From positions 2,542,001-2,606,000 of the forward strand of contig NZ_CP060010.1 in NCBI RefSeq assembly GCF_017798205.1: a stretch of DNA of 64,000 bases, read 5' to 3'. Shown in pieces: positions 37,000 to 44,208 of the stretch. The notes under the pieces were generated by a model. It saw only the letters and a list, made by a program, of their open reading frames with translations. It was not told the DNA's origin and did not search any database. Numbering within the stretch: the stretch's first letter is position 1; each line of letters begins with the position of its first letter. Made by a program: the position numbers and the translations under genes. The DNA is from Cognatishimia activa (GTDB lineage Bacteria; Pseudomonadota; Alphaproteobacteria; Rhodobacterales; Rhodobacteraceae).

Positions 37000-37789
37000 T
37001 CTGAGCCCTCAAGACCATTTCGCGCAGCGCGGCTGGCTGCGGTTTTCTTATGATCCGCAGTTGGCGGCTTGGGCCACAGCGGCGCGACGCGCGGGGCAAG
37101 CGGCAGCGCAGGATCCCAAGCACGCGCATTGGTGGCAATGCGGCGACACGTGGTTTGTTGGGGTCGATGTGCTTGAAAATGATACCGCTGGAGCGATCAA
37201 CGGCGTCGCCCTGGGCGAGAAATTGCTACAGCACCTCAGCACCCTCTTCGGGGATCTGCCCGATTTCCACCCCGCGCAGGTGTCGATCATCAAACCTGGA
37301 TACCCCAAGCCCCGCGACGGAGAGACTGAGGCCGCCTTCGGCTATCGCCTCAGACGCGATGCGGCCCATGTGGACGGGCCGCGCTTGAACAGAGACACCG
37401 GTGCGCGCGTCTGCGACGAATATCATCAGTTCATTCTGGGTCTGCCCTTGAACGAGGCCAGCGCCACCGCGAGTCCGATGGTTCTCTGGGATGGAAGCCA
37501 CCACATCATGCAGCGTGCTTTGGCGACCGCATTGGCCGAGCATCCGCGCGCCGATTGGCCCAAGGCCGACATTTCCGAGCCCTATAAAGCCGCGCGGCGT
37601 GAGGTGTTTGACACATGCACCCGCATCGAACTCGCGGTCAGACCCGGCGAAGCCTATGTGATCCACCGCCACCTTTTGCATGGTGTCGCACCTTGGGGGC
37701 AGGGAGCAACGGCTGATCCGGAGGGGCGTATGATCGCCTATTTCCGTCCCGAGATGGTTGGCGGACTCGGTGACTGGATTACATTCTAA
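36989..37789 (+). CDS. 2-oxoglutarate/Fe(II) oxygenase-like (phytanoyl-CoA dioxygenase type) protein
   Basis: About 266 aa. The start is uncertain: a TTG at 36989 gives GSDLSPQDHFAQRGWLRFSYD; an ATG at 36941 would overlap the TSUP gene by 59 bases. A double-stranded beta-helix oxygenase pattern is visible: DAAHVDGPRLNR with an HxD-like pair, DEYHQFILGLPLN, MVLWDGSHHIMQRAL and the distal HRHLLHGVAPW His, then RMIAYFRPE with an Arg suitable for 2-oxoglutarate. These support a non-haem iron dioxygenase of the PhyH kind with an unknown substrate. It probably shares a transcript with the TSUP gene. Confidence 0.75.
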   Translation: MGSDLSPQDHFAQRGWLRFSYDPQLAAWATAARRAGQAAAQDPKHAHWWQCGDTWFVGVDVLENDTAGAINGVALGEKLLQHLSTLFGDLPDFHPAQVSIIKPGYPKPRDGETEAAFGYRLRRDAAHVDGPRLNRDTGARVCDEYHQFILGLPLNEASATASPMVLWDGSHHIMQRALATALAEHPRADWPKADISEPYKAARREVFDTCTRIELAVRPGEAYVIHRHLLHGVAPWGQGATADPEGRMIAYFRPEMVGGLGDWITF

Positions 37790-37958
37790 AAATCATATGT
37801 TTTCAGAGCTTTAGGCTGATTGTCGCGAGCCGCGGAACAGTTTCAGACGGCACCCATTGAGTGTTTCCATTTCACAGGCCGCTTTGGGGCTAAAATTTGT
37901 CTTTTGTTAATAATTGCGGCGATTTCGAGGCAGTGGCGATTTATTAACGAGGATTATC

Positions 37959-38990
37959 ATGCACCACATTATGTACTTATTGTGCTGCCTCACTGTGGGC
38001 GCAGGACTGTTCTTTCTGGTTGATTTCGTAAGTGATGAAATCTCGGACAACGATGACGACGACACCGGCAGCGGTGACGACGACATGCCAATTGATGACG
38101 GCACAGGGGATGGTGACGACGGCATGGATGACGGCATGGACGACGACGACGGCATGGATGATGATATGGGTGACGGCACAGGGGATGGTGACGACGGCAT
38201 GGATGACGGCATGGACGACGACGACGGCATGGATGATGATATGGGTGACGACACAGGGGACGGTGGCGACGACGATGGTGGTGATGGCGGGGACGACCAT
38301 GACGACATCACCATCGTGCCCGGCACTGATGGCGACGACACGCTTCAGGGCGGCGCGGGCAACGATCAGCTGCAAGGTGGGCTTGGCGATGACGTGCTCT
38401 TTGGTGGCGACTCTGACGACTCGCTCTTTGGCGCACGTGGTCAGGATTCGCTTTACGGCGAAGGCGGTCAGGACCACCTCTATGGCGGCGTAGGCAGCGA
38501 CTTGCTGGACGGCGGCACTGAAGGCGACACGCTTGTCGGCGGTCTTGGCGAGGACACAATGCTGGGCGGCGCAGGGGATGACGTGCTCGTCGGCTTCATG
38601 GACTCGCGGATCGATGACGTCAAAGACGCCTCAGACCTTCTGGACCGGGACATCTTGGATGGTGGCGATGGTATGGACCGACTGCTCATGGGCAGCGGAG
38701 ATACGGCCACCGGTGGCGCGGATGCAGATGTCTTTGTGACCGGCGCTTACGTTGACGCGGCTAATGTGCCTGTGGTCACGGACTTCACTCCGGGCGAAGA
38801 CGTGCTTGAGGTCGAGATCCTGCCGGGTGCTGACTACACAATCACCGTTGAGCCTGCGTCCTCTGCAGGAGGCTCTGTGATCCTTCTGGATGGGGTGCCC
38901 GTGGCACGGCTGAATGTCGCCCCGACAGATATCACTGCAACGAATGTGGTGGCCGTAGAGAATCCAAATCTTACCTCAGATGCGGCCTAA
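37959..38990 (+). CDS. N-terminally anchored RTX (calcium-binding repeat) protein 1
   Basis: 343 aa from ATG 37959 (GAGG upstream). Residues 5-23 are hydrophobic (MYLLCCLTVGAGLFFLVDF), a membrane anchor or uncleaved signal. Residues 24-126 are an extreme Asp/Gly/Met low-complexity region with a 25-residue unit repeated exactly twice. Residues about 130-220 carry RTX nonapeptides (GGAGNDQLQGGLGDDVLFGG and more) that fold as a Ca-binding beta-roll. A C-terminal domain of about 120 residues follows (GSGDTATGGADADVFVTGAYVD, DFTPGEDVLEVEI). It is paralogous to the gene at 39365. No type I secretion genes lie in the window. The protein is very acidic and probably surface-exposed and calcium-binding. 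Confidence 0.88.
   Translation: MHHIMYLLCCLTVGAGLFFLVDFVSDEISDNDDDDTGSGDDDMPIDDGTGDGDDGMDDGMDDDDGMDDDMGDGTGDGDDGMDDGMDDDDGMDDDMGDDTGDGGDDDGGDGGDDHDDITIVPGTDGDDTLQGGAGNDQLQGGLGDDVLFGGDSDDSLFGARGQDSLYGEGGQDHLYGGVGSDLLDGGTEGDTLVGGLGEDTMLGGAGDDVLVGFMDSRIDDVKDASDLLDRDILDGGDGMDRLLMGSGDTATGGADADVFVTGAYVDAANVPVVTDFTPGEDVLEVEILPGADYTITVEPASSAGGSVILLDGVPVARLNVAPTDITATNVVAVENPNLTSDAA
38101..38250 (+). repeat. exact 75-bp tandem duplication within RTX gene 1
   Basis: Bases 38101-38175 and 38176-38250 are identical over 75 positions, and a decayed third unit begins at 38251. The unit encodes 25 residues of Asp/Gly/Met (GDGDDGMDDGMDDDDGM core). It keeps the frame, so copy number can change without disrupting the protein. 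Confidence 0.95.
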
Positions 38991-39364
38991 CCATGCGTGG
39001 CCGAATTTGTTGGAAATTGTAAAGAAATCCGCAGATTCGGCCAAAATTAACACGTTTAGCGTGCAAACATGTGGATAATGTAGAAGAGTTCTGCGGGCCG
39101 ATGGCCCGCTTTCGTATGTGCTGAGGCGCTGAAATCAGCGTTTTCCAGCGCAATTTATGCCTCTGCCGCGACCTTCATACACCAGAGTTAACATATCATT
39201 TCTGCATTCCCGAAACTTGGTGGTGCATTGTTCGCCTCAGGTAAACAGTTCGCCGACGAGCCGTCATTCGTTTCATCAATCTGCATCGAACTCACCAATA
39301 GCTTGCAGGACTGTCGAAAGTGCGGTGAAACCTATCCAAAGGCATATTTTAGAAAGAGATTGCT
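38991..39364. other. 374-base intergenic stretch between the two RTX genes
   Basis: I see no convincing gene, terminator or repeat. Short open frames here lack ribosome sites and start within sequence with no protein character. It probably contains the promoter of the second RTX gene. Confidence 0.5.
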
Positions 39365-40186
39365 ATGGAGCTTTTGGTATTGCTCGGCCTCGTGGCCGTA
39401 GGTGTTACGCTGTCCTCGCTTGTTGATTTTGGAAGCGACGAAGAGGAAACGATCACCCGGACAGATGGAACAGAGGGCGATGATACGCTCACCGGCGGAG
39501 ACGGCCGGGATCTTCTTCTTGGCGCTGCGGGTGCAGACATTCTGGACGGTGGCGCAGGCAATGACCAACTGGAGGGCGGCATTGGCGACGATCTTTTGCG
39601 GGGTGGTGCAGGCGATGACGTGCTTTTGGCGGCACGCGGTGAAGATACTCTGTTTGGTGGAGATGGCGTGGACCTGTTGTACGGTGGCGTCGGCGATGAT
39701 TCCTTGTCCGGTGATGCCGGTGATGACCTCTTAGAAGGTGGACGGGGCGCGGATACTCTAAATGGAGGAGCCGGAAGTGACCTCTTGTGGGGGATTCTCG
39801 ATTCTAGTCGCGTGGATGATGTTATTGATGCAACCGACATCGTAGATGCGGATCGCCTAGAGGGCGGTGCTGGAAGTGATCTTCTATTCCTGGGCAGTGG
39901 AGACGTCGCAAATGGCGGTGCCGATCGCGATGCTTTCCTAACTGGGGTTTACGTCGATGGCTCTGCACCGCCGGTGATTGAAGACTTTGTTCCCGGTGAA
40001 GATATTCTGGCCATTCAAGTCCCAACAGCGGCAACTGTGAGCGTGGCTATCACCGCTGACGCTGGTGCGGCCGTCGTGAGCGCCAACGGACAGGTTGTCG
40101 CCCGTCTTGATGGGGCTGCTGGAACCGTGACTCTTGCTGATATCCGCGTTGTTGAAAACGAAGCTATTCAGTCAATTGTGGCTTAA
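39365..40186 (+). CDS. N-terminally anchored RTX (calcium-binding repeat) protein 2
   Basis: 273 aa. An N-terminal hydrophobic segment (ELLVLLGLVAVGVTLSSLVDF, residues 2-22) is followed by RTX repeats from about residue 35 to 145 (GAGNDQLEGGIGDDLLRGG, GDAGDDLLEGG). A C-terminal domain (GSGDVANGGADRDAFLTGVYVD, DFVPGEDILAIQV, ending RVVENEAIQSIVA) follows. The same architecture and several shared motifs, including VDFxSDE after the helix and G-I/F-x-DSR-x-DDV, show it is a paralogue of the upstream gene, lacking the long Asp-rich insert. It is likely calcium-binding and at the cell envelope. No classical C-terminal type I secretion signal could be verified. Confidence 0.88.
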   Translation: MELLVLLGLVAVGVTLSSLVDFGSDEEETITRTDGTEGDDTLTGGDGRDLLLGAAGADILDGGAGNDQLEGGIGDDLLRGGAGDDVLLAARGEDTLFGGDGVDLLYGGVGDDSLSGDAGDDLLEGGRGADTLNGGAGSDLLWGILDSSRVDDVIDATDIVDADRLEGGAGSDLLFLGSGDVANGGADRDAFLTGVYVDGSAPPVIEDFVPGEDILAIQVPTAATVSVAITADAGAAVVSANGQVVARLDGAAGTVTLADIRVVENEAIQSIVA

Positions 40187-40261
40187 GTTCTTGAAAATGT
40201 TTAAAATATAGAACGCACGCGTGGAGCCGGTTTCACGTTATACTTGGCTCTTGCCTGTGCT

Positions 40262-40495
40262 TCACTTAAGCCGCGCTGCGCGTCCACCGCGGCGTTTTTT
40301 CAGCCGGGGTGCGCGATCTGGCAGCTCTGCCATGATCTCGGCGCGTTCATCGTCCGAAAATTTCGACCAGGCGCCAATCTCGTCGATAGACCGATAGCAT
40401 CCGGTACAAATCCGCTCCGTCGGATGGATGACACAGATCTGAATACAGGGGCTGTCAATTTCGTTGCGTTTCCAGACCCGAGATTTCTCGTTCAT
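40262..40495 (-). CDS. DUF1289 small Cys-rich protein
   Basis: 77 aa. It contains the DUF1289 pattern SPCIQICVIHPTERICTGCYRS, with Cys spaced C-x3-C and C-x2-C as in a small iron-sulfur or zinc site, followed by EIGAWSKFSDDERAEIM. The C-terminus is strongly basic (LKKRRGGRAARLK). The family is often called a predicted Fe-S protein, but its function is unknown. It follows ruvX on the minus strand by 15 bases and is probably co-transcribed. Confidence 0.92.
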   Translation of the reverse strand: MNEKSRVWKRNEIDSPCIQICVIHPTERICTGCYRSIDEIGAWSKFSDDERAEIMAELPDRAPRLKKRRGGRAARLK

Positions 40496-40510
40496 TAGGG
40501 TATTCCCATC

Positions 40511-40984
40511 CTAGCTGCGGCGCAGGTGACCCAAACGGTCCAGCACACCTTGAAGGATATAGGACGCCGCCACGTGATCGATAACCTCTGAGCGACGTTT
40601 TCGTGACGTATCCCCCTCTAAAAGCGCGCGTTCGGCGGCCACGGTGGAGAGGCGCTCGTCCCAGAAGGTGATTGGGATCTCGATCAGTTTCTCCAGATTG
40701 CGGGCAAAGGCGCGGGTGGATTGCGCGCGCGGGCCTTCGGTGCCGTCCATGTTCAGCGGCAATCCCAAAACGACTGCGCCGATATTGCGTTCTGCGATGA
40801 TCTGCAAAAGTCGCTCGGCGTCCTGCGTGAATTTCTTGCGTTTTATTGTTTCCAGCGGCGTGGCAACAGATTGCATCCCATCTGACACGGCGACCCCGAT
40901 GGTTTTGGTGCCAAGATCCAAGCCCATCATCGCCTGCATCACAGGGATTTCCTGCGCCTGTGCGTTCAGATCGTCTAAAATCAT
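40511..40984 (-). CDS. ruvX: YqgF/RuvX-family putative pre-16S rRNA nuclease
   Basis: 157 aa with an RNase H-like fold. GLDLGTKTIGVAVSDGMQ gives the first catalytic Asp, VVLGLPLNMDGTEGPRAQ the central motif, and FWDERLSTVAAERALLE and KRRSEVIDHVAASYIL the remaining acidic residues. The family was first called a Holliday-junction resolvase; in E. coli YqgF processes pre-16S rRNA. Its start codon follows the ccmI stop with no gap, indicating translational coupling. Confidence 0.94.
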   Translation of the reverse strand: MILDDLNAQAQEIPVMQAMMGLDLGTKTIGVAVSDGMQSVATPLETIKRKKFTQDAERLLQIIAERNIGAVVLGLPLNMDGTEGPRAQSTRAFARNLEKLIEIPITFWDERLSTVAAERALLEGDTSRKRRSEVIDHVAASYILQGVLDRLGHLRRS

Positions 40985-42202
40985 CTATTCTTCCGTAAGG
41001 CCCGCATTGGCAGCGGCTTGGTTGATCATGGCCAAGCCTTCCGGCGTCTCTTTAAAAAGATCCTGCGCCTCTGTCCAAATGTCTTTTGCGTCGCCTGTGC
41101 GGCCCAAAACGCCCAGGGCGTTTATCAACTGAGCCCATTCCTGCGCGGATCCACCTTCCGAGGCCAGTCTGTCCGACAGGCTCGCTACCATGCCCTCGAT
41201 CATTGCAGCCCTATCAGTCGCACTAAGCGACTCGGCGGCGGCGATATCTTCTGCGGATGGTCCGCGCGGGGCAGGCGGGTCGTATCGCACGCCTGCGATC
41301 CAGGCGAGATCGTCGATATTGGACCTAATAGGCGCGATCCAGGGCGCGTTCTCGGGGCCTTCTTCCAGCAATACGCGCCAGAAGCGGAAGGTCAGATCAG
41401 GACGTCCGGTCTGCATCATCAACAGGCCCGTGTAATAGCGCGCAAACCCGTTTTGAGGCTCGCGCCGGATTGCCTCGCTCAGAGCGTCCTCGGCTTCGGG
41501 CGAGATATAGCCCTGCGCCGCGATCATGTAATAATCTGCCAAGGTGAGATAATCGTTGGTCTCGACCGCGTCGCCTTTCAGCTCAATGATGCGGTTCTGG
41601 GCCGCATAGGCACGGGTATAATTGCCCAATGAAGCCTCATTGCGCGCCAATAGCTGAAAGCCTCGCAGATCGTCAGGACGTTCTTTAACAACGTCCCGTA
41701 ACTGTTCGACAAGGTTCAATAAACTTGGATCAGGATCTGGCGAGGTGGCCACAGGCATTTGCGCTTCAAACGCGGCCTGAGACAGCCGTGTGCTGGCAAG
41801 ATCACGTGCCTCTTGAAGCCGGTTTTCCAACGGCATATCGCCCATCTGAGGTTTGCCAAGATAGCTATAGAGCCCAAGCCCGCCAGCCGTCACAAGAATG
41901 GCGGTCAGGGTCAGTCCGCCCCAGGTTTCCACACCCGTCCGCGCACCCTTGGCAGCGACTGATTTTGCCGCCGCATCCGCGGCCAGAAGACGACGGGAAA
42001 TCTCGGTTCTGGTCCGCTCTGCCTCAGCCTCGCCCAATACGCCACGGGCCACGTCGCGATCCACTTCGCTCAGCTGGTCGCGATAGACCTGCACATCATA
42101 GGCCGCCGCGTCTACTTCGCCGTCCTGACCGCGCAATAGGCTGCGCCCCAAAAGCGCGGCCACCAAAGCCGAGATCAATACCGCGATCAGCCAGAATTCC
42201 AT
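40985..42202 (-). CDS. ccmI: cytochrome c biogenesis protein CcmI (CycH)
   Basis: 405 aa from ATG 42202 with ACGAGGATG upstream; this start gives the typical N-terminal helix EFWLIAVLISALVAALLG. A cytoplasmic loop with a leucine-zipper-like region (YRDQLSEVDRDVARGVLGEAEAERTRTEISRRLL) precedes a second helix (LTLTAILVTAGGLGLYSYLG). A long periplasmic TPR domain (about residues 150-405) follows, which holds apocytochrome c for the CcmFH haem lyase. The other ccm genes are not in the window, so the cluster is split as is common in Rhodobacterales. It is followed directly by ruvX. Confidence 0.93.
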   Translation of the reverse strand: MEFWLIAVLISALVAALLGRSLLRGQDGEVDAAAYDVQVYRDQLSEVDRDVARGVLGEAEAERTRTEISRRLLAADAAAKSVAAKGARTGVETWGGLTLTAILVTAGGLGLYSYLGKPQMGDMPLENRLQEARDLASTRLSQAAFEAQMPVATSPDPDPSLLNLVEQLRDVVKERPDDLRGFQLLARNEASLGNYTRAYAAQNRIIELKGDAVETNDYLTLADYYMIAAQGYISPEAEDALSEAIRREPQNGFARYYTGLLMMQTGRPDLTFRFWRVLLEEGPENAPWIAPIRSNIDDLAWIAGVRYDPPAPRGPSAEDIAAAESLSATDRAAMIEGMVASLSDRLASEGGSAQEWAQLINALGVLGRTGDAKDIWTEAQDLFKETPEGLAMINQAAANAGLTEE

Positions 42203-42375
42203 CGTACATCCTCGTGTTATGCCCCCCTGATGTAACCTCGCAGGGCTCGACAAAAAAGAGGAAGCGCTATTTGTCGTCACAATGTCGCAACTTGGCGCAA
42301 AAGGGACGGTTTGACTGGGGCCGATTTCTTGCCCATGAGTCACATGGATAAAAACACCACAATTGGATGCTTTGG

Positions 42376-43623
42376 ATGAAACGCTACTCTGCATTTGCCA
42401 TCGCCCGCGAGGCCCTGCGCTTTCACAGCGGCTGGGAACGCGCCTGGCGCAGCCCCGAGCCGAAAAAGAAATACGACGTCATCATTGTCGGAGCGGGGGG
42501 CCATGGTCTGGCCACGGCCTACTATTTGGGCAAGAATTTCGGCATCACCAATGTGGCGATTATCGAAAAAGGCTGGCTTGGTGGCGGCAACACCGGTCGG
42601 AACACCACGATCATCCGCTCGAACTATCTGCAGGACAGCTCGGCCGCCTTGTACGAAAAGGCGCGCAGCCTTTATGAGACCCTGTCTCAAGACCTGAACT
42701 ACAACGTCATGTTCTCCCCGCGCGGCGTGATGATGCTGGCGCAGACCGAACATGAGGTCCGCGGCTATCAGCGCACGGCGCATGCAAACGCTTTGCAGGG
42801 CGTGCAGACAGAATTTATCGGACCCGAAAAGGTCAAAGAACTCTGCCCGATCATGAATATCTCGGGGCCACGCTATCCGGTGCTGGGTGCGCTTTGGCAG
42901 GCGCGAGGCGGTACTGGCCGTCACGATGCGGTAGCCTGGGGCTATGCGCGCGCCTGTTCCGACATGGGCATGGACATCATCCAGAAATGCGAAGTCATTG
43001 GCGTGCGCTCAGAAGGCGGCAAAGTCAAAGGCGTTGACACCACCAAAGGCCCGATTGATTGCGATAAGCTCGGCCTTGTGGTCGCCGGCAACTCGGGCGC
43101 GCTGGCCGAAATGGCTGGCTTCCGTCTTCCGATGGAGTCCGTCGCCCTTCAGGCGCTGGTCTCCGAGCCGATCAAACCCTGCATGGATGTCGTGGTCATG
43201 GCCAACACAGTGCATGGCTACATGAGCCAGTCTGACAAAGGCGAAATGGTTATCGGTGGCGGCACCGACGGGTTTAACAACTACACCCAACGCGGCTCTT
43301 TCCATCACATCGAGGAAACCGTGCGTGCGCTGGTTGAAACCTTCCCGATGATCTCGCGACTGAAAATGCTGCGCCAATGGGGCGGTATCGTGGATGTGAC
43401 TGGCGACCGCTCGCCAGTCATTGGCAAAACGCCTCTGGGCAACTGCTTTATCAACGCAGGCTGGGGCACCGGCGGCTTCAAAGCCATCCCGGGCGGCGGC
43501 TGGGCGACAGCGGAACTGATCGCCAAGGGTGAGCCCGGACCGTTGTCAGCGGAATTCGGCATGGAACGCTTTATCGAAGGCCGCTTCATCGACGAGAGCG
43601 TCGCAGCAGGGGTGGCGCACTGA
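42376..43623 (+). CDS. soxB: sarcosine oxidase beta subunit
   Basis: 415 aa from the ATG at 42376 (MKRYSAFAIAREALRFHSGW); an in-frame ATG nine bases earlier is also possible. It is the flavin subunit of heterotetrameric sarcosine oxidase, which demethylates sarcosine to glycine with O2 and tetrahydrofolate. It has an FAD-binding Rossmann motif VGAGGHGLATAYYLGKN (about residues 38-54), the covalent-FMN region and substrate-binding domain around GNTGRNTTIIRSNY, and the C-terminal DVTGDRSPVIGKTP and GWGTGGFKAIPGGG. It is the first gene of a tight operon; the stop shares bases with the next ATG. Confidence 0.97.
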   Translation: MKRYSAFAIAREALRFHSGWERAWRSPEPKKKYDVIIVGAGGHGLATAYYLGKNFGITNVAIIEKGWLGGGNTGRNTTIIRSNYLQDSSAALYEKARSLYETLSQDLNYNVMFSPRGVMMLAQTEHEVRGYQRTAHANALQGVQTEFIGPEKVKELCPIMNISGPRYPVLGALWQARGGTGRHDAVAWGYARACSDMGMDIIQKCEVIGVRSEGGKVKGVDTTKGPIDCDKLGLVVAGNSGALAEMAGFRLPMESVALQALVSEPIKPCMDVVVMANTVHGYMSQSDKGEMVIGGGTDGFNNYTQRGSFHHIEETVRALVETFPMISRLKMLRQWGGIVDVTGDRSPVIGKTPLGNCFINAGWGTGGFKAIPGGGWATAELIAKGEPGPLSAEFGMERFIEGRFIDESVAAGVAH

Positions 43624-43805
43624 TGGAAACCCCAATCGCTGGCGCAACACTGGGTGTCATGATCGGTGCCATTTTCGGCAACGGAAGCCGTATTGTCGGC
43701 GGCCTGATCGGAGGCGTCTCCGGTTTTTGGCTATGCGTCGCTCTTGCGGGCTGCATTGGCGGCCTGCTTGGCGAGATTGTAAGACTTAGAAAGGAGGCCC
43801 GCTGA
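43623..43805 (+). CDS. 60-aa membrane protein inside the sarcosine oxidase operon
   Basis: 60 aa, start TGATG-coupled to soxB and stop TGATG-coupled to soxD. The sequence is Gly/Ile/Val-rich with two short hydrophobic segments (IAGATLGVMIGAIFGNGSR and GGVSGFWLCVALAGCIGGLL). These include glycine-zipper spacing and a basic C-terminus (RLRKEAR). It is most likely a small inner-membrane protein. The usual sox operon has soxB and soxD adjacent, so this is an extra gene. Function unknown; membrane association of the oxidase or of a folate partner is only a guess. Confidence 0.78.
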   Translation: METPIAGATLGVMIGAIFGNGSRIVGGLIGGVSGFWLCVALAGCIGGLLGEIVRLRKEAR

Positions 43806-44137
43806 TGCTCGTCCTTACCTGCCCATATTGCGGCGTCACCGCCGAAGAAACCGAATTCCACGCCGAGGGCGAAGCGCATCTGAAACGCTTTGGCCCAGGC
43901 TCCAAGGACGAGGACTTCGAGGCCTATCTCTTCATGCGCGAAAACCCCAAGGGCGTGCATCTGGAGCGCTGGCGTCACCAGAACGGCTGCGGCAAATACT
44001 TCCACGCCGCGCGCTGCACCATGACGCTTGAGGTATTCGGCACTTATCCCGCCCAAACCTATGAACCGCCCCAAGTGATCAAAGACAAGATCGCCGCCAA
44101 ACACCCCAATTGGACATGGCGCGAGTTCACGCTGTGA
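43805..44137 (+). CDS. soxD: sarcosine oxidase delta subunit
   Basis: 110 aa, standard length. It is the zinc-binding small subunit of the heterotetramer. Zinc ligands are expected in LTCPYCG (Cys6 and Cys9), around His59 and in CGKYFHAARC (Cys62 and Cys71). The family signature GVHLERWRHQNGCGKYFHAAR is complete. It is coupled to the preceding 60-aa gene. A 71-base gap containing an inverted copy of the dispersed repeat separates it from soxA. Confidence 0.97.
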   Translation: MLVLTCPYCGVTAEETEFHAEGEAHLKRFGPGSKDEDFEAYLFMRENPKGVHLERWRHQNGCGKYFHAARCTMTLEVFGTYPAQTYEPPQVIKDKIAAKHPNWTWREFTL

Positions 44138-44138
44138 T

Positions 44139-44172
44139 CCTTTCTCTTGCGACAAATATCCCCGCCGGAGGC
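44139..44172 (-). repeat. dispersed intergenic repeat, copy 4 (opposite orientation)
   Basis: Read on the minus strand it contains GCCTCCGGCGGGGATATT followed by TGTCGCAAGAGAAAGG, close to the consensus, with a GAGGC/GCCTC hairpin before it (complement around 44166-44181). It lies antisense between soxD and soxA, so it cannot be a terminator for the sox transcript in the way other copies might. Confidence 0.8.
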
Positions 44173-44208
44173 AATCCGGCCTCTCAACCCGAAGCAAAGG
44201 GCTGACAC

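Noticed and set aside
38101-38250. Possible CRISPR-like repeat array
   Set aside because: The repeats are directly adjacent without spacers, are in frame inside a protein gene, and no cas genes are present.
37977-38477. 166-codon minus-strand frame with repeated VVVHAVIHAVV
   Set aside because: It is the antisense reading of the Asp-rich repeat of RTX gene 1; its apparent hydrophobic repeats are an artefact of GAC/GAT codons read backwards.
39157-39426. 89-codon frame overlapping the start of the second RTX gene
   Set aside because: Runs out of frame into the RTX gene and has no protein-like pattern or ribosome site.
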